From Norana najaformis (Eukaryota > Annelida > Clitellata > Crassiclitellata > Hormogastridae): a stretch of 64,000 nucleotides of DNA. The DNA is taken from NCBI GenBank assembly GCA_964023275.1, contig OZ029915.1:19259775-19323774 (forward strand), in the 5' to 3' direction. Shown one piece after another: positions 43,773 through 55,724 of this stretch. The number at the start of each line of letters is the position of its first letter. Within the stretch, counting starts at the first letter, position 1. Position numbers and translations under genes: made by a program. The notes under the pieces are model-generated. The model made no database searches and was not told where the DNA came from. It saw only the letters and a program-made list of their open reading frames with translations.

Positions 43773-46268
43773 CAGAGGCGTCGATCCGTCGTAAACATTG
43801 GGGGGCCCGGGCCTATAATGGGGTCTGGATGCGAAGCCCTATTGGGTTTCAGGGGCAAAGCCACTGGTATGGGGGTCAAGATCGAAGTAGGCCTAATGCA
43901 GTCAGACACAAAGCCCAAAGCTCGGAAGACAAACAATGAGAAATGTCGCTAATATTATTTACAATGGAATGTCAACTTAAGTATACACATCAGTTATATG
44001 GCAGTAATGCTAAAGCAGCGCAATATGAGCACATAATTATTTATTCGACAATGAACTTGCCTAAAATGTTCTTCTTGATTGTGCTTCTTCTAGCAAACTT
44101 AGCCGCTATTGTAGGTTTCAGATTGCCTGTCATTTACTTCAGTTTTTATCACTCTAATCTAATCTAAGAACTTCTATAGCGCCAATGTAATAATGCTCAA
44201 GGCACCATTCGATGGTCGCTGCTAAAAAATCATTGTCCAAGTCAAATTCCGTGGTTAGTCCGGGTCGAAAAGCCTAAGAGGAGTCCAGAACACACAGAGA
44301 CAGCCTACGGAGGAAATGAGTTCAGGAAGAGGTGAGTTTTTAGTCGAGGTCTGAAGGCCGAAACAGACTTTGCCGAGCGAACATTTGTCGGAAGAGAGTT
44401 ACAGAGTCTAGGACCAGCGACAGAAAAGGCACGCCTTCCAAGAGCTGTTCTTGTCCACGGAATAGTCAGATTTATATAGCTAGAAGACCTGGTCGAGTAG
44501 AATCTTGGGAGTCAGTACAGAGGGAAGATAGCGAGGTTGGCTGAAATGTAGAGTCTTGTATACAATTAGTCCAGTCTTGAAAATTATGCGCTTTTCTACG
44601 GGCAACCAATGCAACTCATTTAAGATTGGTGATATATGATCATATTTTGGAGTTTTAGTGATAGCTCTTGCCAATGTATTTTGGACTGTTTGAAGCTTCA
44701 ACAAATTAGCTTTAGAAATGCCAGTAAAAAGCGAGTTGCAGTAGTCAAGACGGCTGGATACTAGAGCATTAGCCAAACAAACCTGGGCAGAGAAGGGAAT
44801 GTGGTGCCTAATTTTACGGATATCACGAATGTGGTAGTCGGCAGACCTACATATAGAATTAATATGTTCATTGAATGACAGGTTGGAGTCAAACACAACA
44901 CCCAAATTGCGGGTTGAACAGTTGCGTTGTACGACACAGATGCCTAGATGGACGGAAGTCAAAGAATTAAATTTAGTCAGTTGCTGTGAGGTTCCAAAAA
45001 GGAGAAACTCAGTTTTGGATGGGTTTAAGAGCAATCCATTTTCTGCCATCCATGATTGAACTTGGTTTAAGACTCTAGTGTCAGAACAGAGTTGAGTCAC
45101 TTGCCTTAAATGCAGACTGTGCAAATGAAAACAAATTCATATGTCACATTTCATATTGTTGTAATACAGCATTTGTAAAGCGCCTCGCGTAACCTCTCAA
45201 AAACGCTCTAAATTTATTAATTACTCATTTATAACCGGATGTCAACACATTGAGGCACTGTATAATCCGCTTACGTGATTCTTTTCTTGTACCTATACAG
45301 ATGGGACGGATAGTTGAGTCAACTAGGAAAATTTTCTATACCTGGAGTTGAACCTTGGGAAATTAAGTAGCTGGCTTTCAATTTCACCTCATTGCATCTA
45401 CACCAAACAGTGATGAAAAGCTGATGAGCCTACCTCCACAAGTGCAATTTTACCATCAATACTGTCATCTAGTCGTTAACGTTTTAAACCAAATTTATCT
45501 ATTTTCGTATCACCAATTCAAACGCAATGTGCCTAAATTTTATTTGTTCAAAATTAACGAAATCTTATATCCATATACTTAACAGAGGGCGCTTTCTTCG
45601 GCTAGCGATGCAGAGACTGTGTGGGGATTATAATTATAAAGGGCGACTATACGAATATGGGTATATACATGTATGTATCCACCCCATAATTACAAAACCA
45701 TATGTACATAAGGTACATGTATATGGTTTTGTAACTGAAGAGACTAATTTAGCGGGTCGGCTTGCATCCGTACTGCCTGACTAGTCGAAGATGACATCCA
45801 GATGGCGATGGCCTTGATGTGAGAGCAAGTTGTATGACCTGCATTCCATTAATTTTTCAGGGTTGTGTCAAACATTGCTATAGATCTGTGCCCCCGGCGA
45901 CCTGTGTGGCTTAAAGTCTGTATGTCCAACTGCTTGTGGCTCAGTTCGCTTGGTCGACCTGCATATAATTATGTACTGTTGTAGTACATATTCATGTATC
46001 TGTCTTTCTGTCTGTCCGTTTGTCTACATAAACAAAAGTAGGCATAGACAGCAATACCTAGAGAGGTACAATCGGAAATTACGGACTGGGATTGTTTACT
46101 AAAGTCTTAAAGTGAAGAATTACAACTTTTGTCAGTCCAGAGCTGCCTTGTACCGATTATACAGCTAAAGTATTGCCGGGGCCCAAGCAATGGCCCGGCC
46201 CCCAGGCTCAAAATATTGCCGGGGCCCGGGCCCGGGCCCCAGGGGCACCCATAGGATCGACGCCACTG
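43773..46268. mobile_element. hAT-type element with GGGCCC-rich ends and nested LINE
   Basis: The termini CAG(A/T)GGCGTCGATCC are inverted at the two ends and flanked by a perfect 8-base duplication TCCACAAC (43765-43772, 46269-46276). Just inside both ends are GGGGCCCGGGCC blocks. No transposase was recognised in the remaining interior. A minus-strand LINE copy (44160-45200) is nested inside and accounts for about 1 kb of the 2.5 kb. Confidence 0.88.
44160..45200 (-). mobile_element. CR1-like LINE fragment nested in hAT
   Basis: One 214-codon minus-strand frame (45124-44480) is still open: WMAENGLLLNPSKTEFLLFG, then LGVVFDSNLSFNEHI, SRLDYCNSLFTGISK and HISPILNELHWLPVEKRI. That is the RT thumb/C-terminal region of the CR1/L2 group. 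The 3' end carries GCGACCATCGAATGGTGCC...GGCGCTATAGAAGTTC and a (TTAGA)n tail. The open frame suggests it is the youngest LINE here, though 5'-truncated. A TTTACAAATG tail of another LINE lies at 45160-45200. Confidence 0.9.
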
Positions 46269-46276
46269 TCCACAAC

Positions 46277-46800
46277 CTAAACTTTAACAATTTTATGCCC
46301 TAGGCTGCTGGCCAATATTTATCTAATCAAGCACACACACAGCCATATCTAGATGCTGGCCATTAGACCTATATACGTAAACTTAAACAGGCATGTCTAC
46401 ACTAAACCTTCTTCTTTCTTCTGGCTAGAATTAGTCCCTCCTAGGGGAGGGGTCAGCCACAAGAATCCTTCTTTTCCATTTGTAAGAACATTTTTGGAGC
46501 AGAAGTTTTATGACCGGATGCCCTTCCTGACATCAACCCTGTTTTCGGTTGGGATCCTAGCTTTTGATACAAGCACCTACTCGCAAGGCAGCGAGGGTTT
46601 CAGGCTTATTTGGATGGCGGCCTGTACTCGCCATGTCGCAGGGCTGTCAAGGGGCATCTGCGGCTTTTACCATAAGACGGGTGCCACCCACGTCCCAAAC
46701 CGCGCCCTGTTAGCCTTGCCGTTGTTTGGTCCGCGAGTGCTTATTCGTCAGGGTTAACATGCTTATTTCGCAGCTGGCCTCTAAATCTAAAGGTCATTCC
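46277..46800. other. unassigned, possible old repeat
   Basis: The open frame 46353-46757 (+) of 134 codons has no domain. Its GC-rich part (46430-46760) looks like an old repeat rather than a gene. I have no second copy in the window to prove it. Confidence 0.35.
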
Positions 46801-47720
46801 ACTATCCGCCACCTGTGGACGCGCGTGATAGCAGGACAGCTCTGCCACTGTCTACACTAAACCTAACATCATAATCTCTATTTCGAAACAAGCTAACGCG
46901 TCTATTGTATAAAAAAAAATAACACAAGGAGAATCGCAACACTGACTTTTGGATCGGGTCCATAACTAATTTCCATCTGACTACCTGATGACCAACAGTA
47001 TTAAAATTCTCTTCCATGCACAAATTCTCTACCATATTTTCATGAGATGTAATCACTAAGTTAAAAACGTTGTCCATCTGTTGGGTTCCACATGTTGCTG
47101 CATAAAGTTGGCATTAATAAAATCTAAGAAAAGCTCCTCTCTCTCCTCCCCCCCTCTCTCTCTCTCCATCTCCCCCTCTCTCTCTCAATCTCTCTCTCGC
47201 TCTCTCTCCCGTCGCATTTTCCCCCAATGGTAGTTAAAGTCTCCAATAATCAAGAAATTCAATGTTTCCTTATTAGGTATTTCTAGTAGTTTGATCAGCT
47301 TCTTCGGTGGTATCTGGCACTCTGTAGCAAACTCCCATAAGCACCCCAGAAATGTTAAATTGAATTTCACAGCAAATACTTTCCTTGAAGACCTCATTCC
47401 TGCTTTCACCTCTCTATTGCATTAATATTGCTTCTAATATACAACAAAACCCCTCCAGCCCCTTGTCCACAACAGTTTCTGGTTAGCTCGATCCATTCTA
47501 AATATTTTATAACCCTCTAACACCAGTTCACTGTCCATGATATCTAGCTTCGTCCAAAATTCCCCAATCCCAGTTATGTCAGGATTCTCGCTAGCTGCAT
47601 ATAATTTGCAATTCTGCTCCTTTTTTACTACTAACTATAGGCCTACTTCTCACATTTGTAGACATACACTTTAGAATTTTACTGCCTCCAGTTTCCTTAC
47701 TGCTCATCTCTACTTTTCTT
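46800..47720 (-). mobile_element. LINE endonuclease-domain fragment
   Basis: Minus-strand text in order: LVLEGYKIFRMDRANQ (near 47500), LLIIGDFNYHWG-like text (NFLIIGDFNYHWGKM, near 47230), FLDFINANFMQQHVEPNRWT (near 47110), FNLVITSHENMVENLCMEEN (near 47050), VGHQVVRWKLVMD. These are the middle and late motifs of the APE-type endonuclease. A (CT)n microsatellite has expanded inside it (47128-47212). Confidence 0.82.
47128..47212. repeat. (CT)n microsatellite
   Basis: A nearly pure CTCTCTCC run inside the LINE endonuclease fragment. On the minus strand it reads as an Arg-Glu repeat. Confidence 0.95.
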
Positions 47721-47819
47721 TTCCTCAGTTTCTTTTTTCAGCTTTCTTCTCAGTTTTTATCTTTAGGCCTGTGGCATTTAGCGAGTCTGTTAAATACGCT
47801 ATCCAAGTTTAGTCTTCAT

Positions 47820-48310
47820 CCACATAAACCATGTCTGCACCTCAAGTGCTAAGACGTAAGCCATCTCTCCCCAAGTAACCGTCCTTCCATGGTTACCATC
47901 ACACAAACCTACATACCACTACACATACTTACCATTATTCTGCAAGGTCATCTGATTGACTTTCTCTGGTCATACCTAGGACTAGAACTGTTCTTGATGA
48001 TTCAGTTTTTTCGGTTGTTGGACCTAAATTTTGGAACTCCCTCCCTGTTTCTGTTCGTTATGCTCGGTCGCTTTTTGTCACTTCGTTCTCAACTGAAAAC
48101 TTACCTTTTTCAAATTGCTTATCCACCGTAGGCTGCCTTTCTGTTTTGTGGACTGACCTTCTGGATGATGACCTGAATGCGGCTTGGCTTTGGTGCGCCA
48201 ACGGTTGATGCCTAGTGCATTAGACATCGGCACATTAGAAGTTACTAATTAACAACAACAATAATAAATAAATAATTAAATAATAATAATATTATTATTA
48301 TTAAATCGGC
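47820..48310 (+). mobile_element. CR1-like LINE ORF2 C-terminus with complete 3' end
   Basis: VVGPKFWNSLPVSVRYARSL (near 48015-48075) is followed by decayed coding text. The complete 3' module is GGTGCGCCAACGGTTGATGC, CTAGTGCATTAGACATCGGC, ACATTAGAAGTTACTAATTA, with an (AAT/AAC)n tail to about 48305. This copy links the tail family directly to LINE coding sequence. Confidence 0.85.
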
Positions 48311-50460
48311 GTCTTTAGAGCTGCGTAGTTCAATGTGAAATCGAGCGACTTGATAAAGGACGAGGAAATGAAGCAGGTTTTAAGCTCCCAGTGTAGGAAT
48401 AGGTCCTATTTTTATACCGTTTACAGCTCGAGGCCAATTAGCGACTTGTAAGGTGTACACAGGAACTCTCGCACTGATTCGGACTGTCTCCCACTGATGG
48501 TACATCTTCCCCCAAAATTTCGCTCCTGGCCATAGATCTTTCACTCCACTGCTGGCAAATGCAAATGGTATTACTTATTCCTGGGTGAAAATCTCCCGAG
48601 CTGTTACAACGACGTCTGTTTGTGAACAGGCGTATATACCGTAGACAGTAACTTGCGACAGAATATAAATGAAGTCCGGACTGCGCTAGTTTAAAGAGTT
48701 GCTCCTCTTACCAAAACCCTTGACCCGCCACTGATTGCATTGTCCGAATGAGACATAGGATGATCAGCCTGTAGGTCTGCTTACCTCCCTCTTCTGTTTA
48801 GCGGACGTGTTTCCGTGCAGTAAGACGTTCCGTCAAATGTAGCCGTCCGCAAGAAGAATCGACGCATGATAGGGCAAGACCTATTTAGTGCTACCTATAT
48901 ATACGACACTTTAGCAAACGAAGAAGGGCAGAAGGCTGCAACGCAACGTCGTAGGTCGGCCTATACACCTAGGCCTTGTGCTGTACTTAAGGGTTTGCTC
49001 TCTCGAGTCTCTACCTCGCTTTGTCTGTCTATCTCGTCTTCCGCCGCCGCCGCCGCTGCCTGGAACTTTATCTGTTTATAAGAAGAGGCGTCGCATCTTC
49101 TAAAAGCCTCTCAAATGCGCAGCTAGACCGATCCAACTCGTATACAGCAAGATAAGCGGCTGCAACGGAATGTCGGCGCAGTTCAACAGGGATATAAGGC
49201 TTTGTGGTGCTCACTGAACGCCCCAGCCTTATAATATATCACCAAGTGGCCTTTCTACGACAAGACTCAAGCGCTCATCGTCTGCCGTGACCACTGCGCA
49301 CATGTTCCGCGCCACCCACAACACCACAATCCACCGTCATTCTGTTCGACCCTCCGAGAGGTATACAAACCAGGTTCAAGAAGAGGCGATTCGCTACGAC
49401 GGACGGCGAGCAAGGTGACTGACACCAACTAGAAGTCGCTAGAATATCATACGAGAAGAAACGCTTCACTTGCTATGTGCCAAATTTTTAACTGTTAACT
49501 CCATCAGAAGTTGTCCTCAGAGTCTATAAAAAATCGAATTAAAGGATTCTTTGGCCAAACTACTAGGCCAAAGCAACCATTCAGGACATTTGTTGCCAAA
49601 AAGGGCGCATGGTTTAACAGCTAAATTGAACAATTTCACGAGACAATGGTCATAAATGGGAGCGAATGCATGGCCCATATCCATCACGTGTTAGCACTGC
49701 ACGTGGCAATACATGCAGCCACATGCTGTATACAGTTGTACATACATCAGTGCTAAGCAAGATCTATTTCAAACCAATGTGACATTGTCTTCGCCAAATA
49801 TTAGCAATAAATCCTAGAAAGTGGTGCAGTCAAGTAGGACCCGTTAGCTTGGCTCGCGGTCCCTTAAACATTCCTTGGCTAATAAAATGTTCAGCTGTGT
49901 TCTGTCACTTACTAATTCAGACACCTTAAGCCTCTTACAGGCAAGCGCACGAGACATGGATGTCGGCTGCTTGTTTTGTCCGTTTGCCTAAGGAGAAGCG
50001 CTTGGTTGTGCGCAGATCCCTGCATTTCCACAGCTTGTTTCAACCTAATGGAGGCGATTCACAAGGTTTACTGGACGGCGAATTCATTGTTGCACTTGAA
50101 GTAGCCTACACATACATGCCTTCAGAACAAGAACATGTGAAGTAAAATAACGATTATAATAATACTGTTTAAGCCAAGACAAAAATGGGGCAGGTGGGTA
50201 CATGTAAAATGAAAAGTCAACGAATCGAGGGATAAGAAAGCAAGAAAGGGCAAACCACTGGAGATCGAAAAGTGCAAGAAATTCGGCCCAAAGTGAATTA
50301 AAGAATCTGAAAAAATAAAAAGGCAAATCACTAAAAGATCATCAGAATTTTGGCCACTTCAAATCAACTCATCAGAAACAGTGAGGTCTTCCAAAAACTT
50401 TTGAGGCATGAAAGAACGGCCCTCGCAACCCCGTAATAGTTAGCTCTGCAAGATCAACGA
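48311..50460. other. unassigned; single hAT-like end at 48703-48732
   Basis: CCAAAACCCTTGACCCGCCACTG looks like a right-hand hAT terminus (inverted CAGTGGCGGGTCAAGG), but no left end was found. Short frames (48866-49081, 49275-49469, 49960-50145) have no motifs. Confidence 0.4.
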
Positions 50461-50463
50461 AGT

Positions 50464-50645
50464 AGCCTAATCTAGGCCTTAGTACTCCGCTGAGTGCAGA
50501 CATCCGCAGAAGTGGTTGGAAAGCGTAATGCCAAATGCCGACAAGGGGAGGGAGGGTCCAAAGAAGGTCATCTTTACAGATGTCCTTTATGGACGACCCA
50601 TGTCTATTTATCTAATACTGTTGCAGTCTTTCCTGTTAAGGTCAT
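50464..50645 (+). repeat. dispersed repeat E (LINE 3' region)
   Basis: CTAGGCCTTAGTACTCCGCTGAGTGCAGAC..CCGCAG, GGTCCAAAGAAGG and GATGTCCTTTATGGACGACC match 58530-58665 and, more weakly, 39680-39800. The coding text near 39800 suggests all three are LINE 3' regions. Confidence 0.65.
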
Positions 50646-51210
50646 CTACATGTAGGGTAGAGGGGGGCAAAACGCCCCCTATAACGGTTTTTATTAATTT
50701 AGAATGCGGGTAACAGTTTTATAAGCATGATAATTTTGTATGGTCTACTACTGAATGTCCCAAATAAAGTAAATTTGTGTTTGTTAAGACTGCATAAAGT
50801 ATAAAACAGAAATTTAAAAAATTACCAAACGCTTCAAAGGGGGCGTTTTACCCCTCACCTGGGGCAAAACGCCCCTGGGGGCGTTTTGCCCCGTTTGCAG
50901 GTTTGGCAAATCTGTGTCCTATAAAGCCTATAGATGCACTTATTAATGCACTGTTTTGAGGTATGCATTTATTAGATCTATCCCGTTTACATCAATAGTA
51001 GGCCTAAATGCTTGAACTCATTTAGTTCGCCTATATTGTAATTAGTATCAAAGTTATTGTTCTTCACATGAACTGTCTGAATTGCTAAACTGAATACCTT
51101 GAAATGCAGAGTTAAAAATTGCAAGATAAATCTTAGATGCATTATTCATGAAATAACACCAAAACTATTAAATATTAAATGCAATTTAGGTCATACCATC
51201 TAGTGTGCTA

Positions 51211-51774
51211 TTAACATTTAACGCAGCAAAACTGTTGCTTGCGTGTAATGCCACAAGAATCATGACACCATCGGAAACACTTTATACACTTCGACCATAC
51301 GTCATCGATCAAAGGGTCATCCTCTTCACCATATTGGAAGCCACAATATCCACAAGTGTTCTCCACGGATGACATCACACCACTACGTTTCATTGCATCA
51401 TCGCCTATGTGCACATTCGTACTACTGCTGCTCTTTGGCTTTCTGCCTCTTTTCTTGTCCTGTCTGCAAGTCTGCTTCCTTTTCTTTGACTCAGCCTTAC
51501 GGTTGACAGTGAGATGTTTACGCTCACTGGGATTCCGACTTTGTGAAGTGCCTAGTTTGATTTTAGTCACCTTAGCCTCATGTTTTTGTGCCAGCATATT
51601 TTTGTAAGGCGACGATGTTAAGTTCATTGCCGATTCCGTCTTTCTTTTCCTTGTTCGCTGACCCGCCATCTTGGGCGGCGGTGACAGTTTGTTCAAGAAA
51701 TTTCTGAAGGACTTCATTTCGGCGCTAGCTGCATTGGATGACGATGTTGACTGCATTCTTTGGAGGTTCTTCAA
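51211..51774 (-). pseudogene. C-terminal region of pogo-like protein with PHD-like finger
   Basis: A basic, Lys/Arg/Ser-rich stretch (nuclear-localisation-like, KKRGRKPKSSSS) precedes CGYCGFQYGEEDDP...WSKCIKCFRWCHDSCG...FCCVKC. The Cys4-His-Cys3 spacing is that of the PHD-like fingers found at the C-terminus of many invertebrate pogo/jerky transposases. It ends at a natural stop. About 188 codons are open without interruption. Confidence 0.8.
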
Positions 51775-51945
51775 GAGGTGGACTTGTGGTTGGTGGGTCT
51801 GTGATCATCGGTTCAGTACACACATCGCCGGTGACTGCATCCTTTGGAGGTTCTTCAAGAGGTGGACTTGTAGTGGGTGTGTCTCTGATCATCGGCTGAA
51901 CTAGCACATCGCCGACGACTACATCCTTTGCAGGTCTTTCAAATC

Positions 51946-52093
51946 CCGGTGCCTACGCAAGGTTTTCGGTGGAATACCGTATTGCTTGGCAGCCGTTTTA
52001 AGCGCAGTTCCAGCACGAACTGCCTCAAGAGCAGCACTGAGAGCATCTGTTCCATAATTACCCCTGTCTGTTTTTCTTTTGTATGTTCGCACC
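51946..52093 (-). pseudogene. pogo-type N-terminal HTH (psq) of transposase
   Basis: From the ATG at 52093 the minus strand reads MVRTYKRKTDRGNYGTDALS, then a helix-turn-helix: ALEAVRAGTALKTAAKQYGI, PPKTLRRHR. This is the psq/CENP-B-N-like DNA-binding module of pogo and jerky-type transposases. Soon after, the frame ends and coding text resumes in another frame (GDVLVQPMIRDTPTTSPPLE), with a tandem ~28-residue proline-rich duplication. Confidence 0.85.
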
Positions 52094-52644
52094 ATCTGAA
52101 GAAATTATAATGCTTTATAAACATTTTAAGATACAAATACTTATTGAATAAGCAACTCCAAATAATGTGATATTGGAAATTGTTAGGCATAAAAGTTTAA
52201 TGATTTATTTTTGGTTGGGCAAAACGCCCCCTGAACGTGGGGCAAAACGCCCCCTGAGTGGGGCGTTTTGCCCCGCTTGGAACTACTCTGACAGACTGCC
52301 CATATCAAACAAATGTAGCCTAAAAGATCCCCAGTTACTGTGCAAAATAATTCTATATGAAGTATTCTTTAAAACTATATATTTACTTTTGGTTCTGCCT
52401 AACGTCAAGTAATATTAATGAGACAGAATTGGCAAGCTTACCTTTACAAGGAAACACGTAAAAATCGAATTTATTACTAAAATCGCGCAAAGCATCAGCA
52501 AGACCAAAATGGCTAACGGTGACCTCAATACGGTACAGTGACTGACTCAAGGACAGCGAGAACAGTCCATTACAGAGCGGAGGGGAGACAGGGTGGCATG
52601 GGGGCGTTTTGCCCCGAGGGGGCATCTTGCCCCTCTCTACCCTA

Positions 52645-52955
52645 TTTATCAAAATTATTATACTGTAAGTGAATAAATCATTTATTTATATTAAAAGCAT
52701 TTATAAAGCCAGAAGTCAATAAATCTTAATCGGAGTTCGCTAGGGGCTCAAGCTGTCATGCAAATGCCAGAGCAAAACAGTGAGTCTTGACAAGTGATTT
52801 AAATGGCAAGAGTCGGCAAGTCGAGCCTTTGCAGTAGACGATTCTAAACATGAGAAACACCGCAGCTACAATTCTCCATTAAAAGAATAGAGGACAATAT
52901 GGTGCTAGTAATGTATAATGACATCATTGTTAGCAGGCAGTCTTGGATTTGAAGG
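52645..52955. other. unassigned, probably LINE 3' UTR
   Basis: AT-rich start, then sequence just downstream (minus orientation) of the LINE at 52960-55135. No terminal tail was recognised, so the element end is not fixed. Confidence 0.35.
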
Positions 52956-52959
52956 TCAA

Positions 52960-55135
52960 GCATGCAATCTTAACTTAATACGCCATTCAGCGGGAAGCAA
53001 ATGAACTCACGAAGACCATGATGAAAAAACAAAATGTAACAACCTTAGAAAGAGACGTTTGAACCATCTGCAGCTTTTTCAGAATAAGAGGATATACTAT
53101 ATAACACCGCATTCGCAGTCTAATTGAGAAACAAGCCACTGTTTTACCCAGGTCATTAATCAGAGAATGTCTATGTGACGAAATGCCTCGATATCGTAGA
53201 AACAAGACCTGCAAATCGTAGATACGTGTGAAGTCATACCGAGCAAGTTATCAATGGCTACAACTACAGTTTTAATTTCGTCCAATAGTCGGATTTTGGT
53301 TCCTGCAAGGTCAATAGATGAATGTGAAGAGAAAGACTGCATATGCTGATGAATTGTAAAGAGAATTGCCTGTGACTTATCGTGCTTGACTGCAATATCA
53401 TTAAAGCAGAACCAAGTGTGACGAGAGAACAGAGTTTGAGATCAGTCTTAGCTGAGGGATCTGTGGGAGAGAGAGCACTGTAGAGTTGAGTATCATCAAC
53501 ATATTGCTGGACCATTGTATTATGCATGCATGCGATTTGACGAATGGGCGAGACAAAGACAGAAACAAGGAGAGCCCCAAGGACAAAACCCTGAGGTACA
53601 GCTGAACGACAGGCAACAGGAGCTGAGCGAGATGTGTTAATTGCAACTCAGTGAGAACGATCATTACGACAAGCAGATGTCCAGAGAAGATCAGAACTTG
53701 AAATTCCAAAGGATGTACAGGGTTGCAACAACAAAACACCAAGATCAACAGAATTTAATAAGGGAAGTCGGAATAAAGTCAAGTTGTGATGACTCAGATG
53801 GAACATTTCCAATAAATTTAGTAACTTCCAGTGCTGTAACAAGAGGTAAGGTACAGAACTCACCAGTACAATGAACATCAGAAAACAGTTTTGCCCTAAG
53901 CAGCCCAGACCCACACCTCGATATCGCAGTTTTTAATTAGAAATCTTGGCAGCAAACAATTCTGAAAAACCTAGACAGATCTTTTTCTCCTCTAGATCAC
54001 TAGATTCAGAACCATTCAAACAGTGAAGTAGTTTCTTTGTATTGCTCCATCAATCTCGCAGTTTTGACGATGTCCAACTGGTTACAGTGGAACTGCTGTC
54101 GAGATGTTACGATTAGTTTGTTCGACACCCTGCATCCTCTTCCGCAGCAATTTGGTTACTTCATGCTGAGTTTCCTTCCAACGACTATCCAGACGGTGAA
54201 GACGACCTCGCTTGGCCTACTGCGCTTCATCAGAAAGTCGATTTATGTTTGGTTTGGCAGGTACGAACAGGTGCAACTTTATCCAGCTTCCTCAGAACAA
54301 CAGTAGAGAGTTGGTCTACAAAAGCATCTGCTGCCGGGGCTGGTTCTGAAAACAGTTCTGGTTCTATCAGCACCTGCTCAAACTCAACTGTGTTGAACTG
54401 CTTGATTGGGCAATACGAACATGCAACTGGACATTTGGATGTACCCACTGCTACTGTAGCAGTGATGAGACTGGTCAGATGTACAGCCAGCATCACTGAC
54501 CTGCACATATCCAACCATCGCAGAATTATCGTAATCAACAAGTCCAGCACATGTCCAAAGTCAGTTGGACTCAAAACATGTTGTTTGAGATCAAATGTTG
54601 TCAGTAAATCGTCCAAGGTGTTGTCAACACAATTTTCATCACTGCTCAGACAGTTAAAATCACCATAGACAAGCAGACGATCACTTGTACTGGAGTGATT
54701 GCAGAAATCTTGTTCAAAAATCCATCATAGAAGGTATGAATGGTGCTTGCTGGCGGACGATCGATGTTCGTAATAATCTTAGAGGATGCAGTTTTATCTA
54801 ATCATACCAACTGAATCTCGTAAATTGAAAGACGAAAGGAGTCAGACACAGGATGGACGGTGACTTAAGTGGTCAAACAGTAGATGACTGCAGCCAAGAC
54901 TGCTGTCAACAGGCTGCTGGAGACAGCGCAAAACGAAGAAGGCTTTGGATAACACTCCTTGTTTAATACAGGTCAGTGCATTAGATGTAATCCACGTCAC
55001 AATTAGAGAAAAACTGCCCAGATGTTCATAGGCTGACATTGTGAATAATCACAGCATGATGCACAGCAGGACGAACATTCAGGGATCTGAACTTCAGTTA
55101 AGAAGGTCAACACGTCACCTTGCTTTTGTATCCTA
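52960..55135 (-). mobile_element. CR1-like LINE, endonuclease to RT
   Basis: Minus-strand motifs in order: SLNVRPAVHHAVIIHN (endonuclease start, near 55080), TFDLKQHVLSPTDFGHVLDL (endonuclease end, near 54590), VAPVRTCQTKHKS (linker, near 54250), VPQGFVLG-like text (near 53590) and YVDDTQLYSALSPTDPSAKT (RT catalytic box, near 53500). C-terminal text near 53200 follows. It is the longest LINE in the window at about 2.2 kb, but with many frame changes and a reduced RT middle. Confidence 0.88.
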
Positions 55136-55720
55136 GAGATGGTCCAGGGTCAAGTTCAATGTTTCCACATATGATCAGCAGTAATGACACAAGAAAAGCA
55201 CTTACCGATCATCTCTTCTGAGGACAAAACGAACAACCAGTACGAAAACAAGTCAGAATGAAAAGAAAACTGTAGAGAGATGGGCGAGGTTGATCGTTTG
55301 CTTATAAAATTCTCAACCGTTATTTGAAAAAATAAACAGGTATAGTTGTATGCAGTGCTTTTAACAAATAAACTCGACCAATCATTCAAATTAGAACAAA
55401 TATTCCAGAATCCAAGATTATAATCATTAAATTCGTAATATAAAACACTGTTAGACTTGTTAATTTGGCTTGTAATAAAATAAACAATTAGAAACAAATC
55501 TGAACTGCCATCTTAACGCCACCTAACCTAGATCATGTAGATAACATCAAAAGACATTTAACAGCAGGTGACTCTTGCATCTAGTTTAAGTGATCAAAAG
55601 TGCAAAAGCAGTTTATTATACAGCACAATTCCAACTTTCATAGTTCCTTACATTGCAGTGTTGTCAATTAATTAGGTAGCCACTCATAAAAGCCATCTGA
55701 TCATGTACTAATCAACAACA
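55136..55720. other. unassigned AT-rich intergenic
   Basis: No motif in either strand. A 113-codon minus frame (55497-55156) is aromatic/Ser-rich and unsupported. Confidence 0.4.
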
Positions 55721-55724
55721 TATG

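Larger units (their letters stand above)
50653..52644 (-). mobile_element. pogo-like (Tc1/mariner superfamily) element, catalytic domain missing
   Basis: Ends GGGTAGAGGGG / CCTCTCTACCC are flanked by TA on both sides (50653-50654, 52643-52644), the Tc1/mariner-pogo target. Inside both ends lie repeated self-complementary GGGGCAAAACGCCCC blocks (50668-50683, 50838-50893, 52213-52275, 52600-52625). Minus-strand coding keeps the N-terminal HTH (52093 downwards) and a C-terminal cysteine-rich finger (ending 51211), but nothing resembling a DDE/DDD catalytic domain lies between. It is therefore a non-autonomous derivative. Confidence 0.85.

Noticed and set aside
46353-46757. 134-codon open frame as a gene
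   Set aside because: No domain, no splice context, and sequence character of an old repeat.
48866-49081. 71-codon frame with an alanine run
   Set aside because: Low-complexity GCC repeat; no motif or context.
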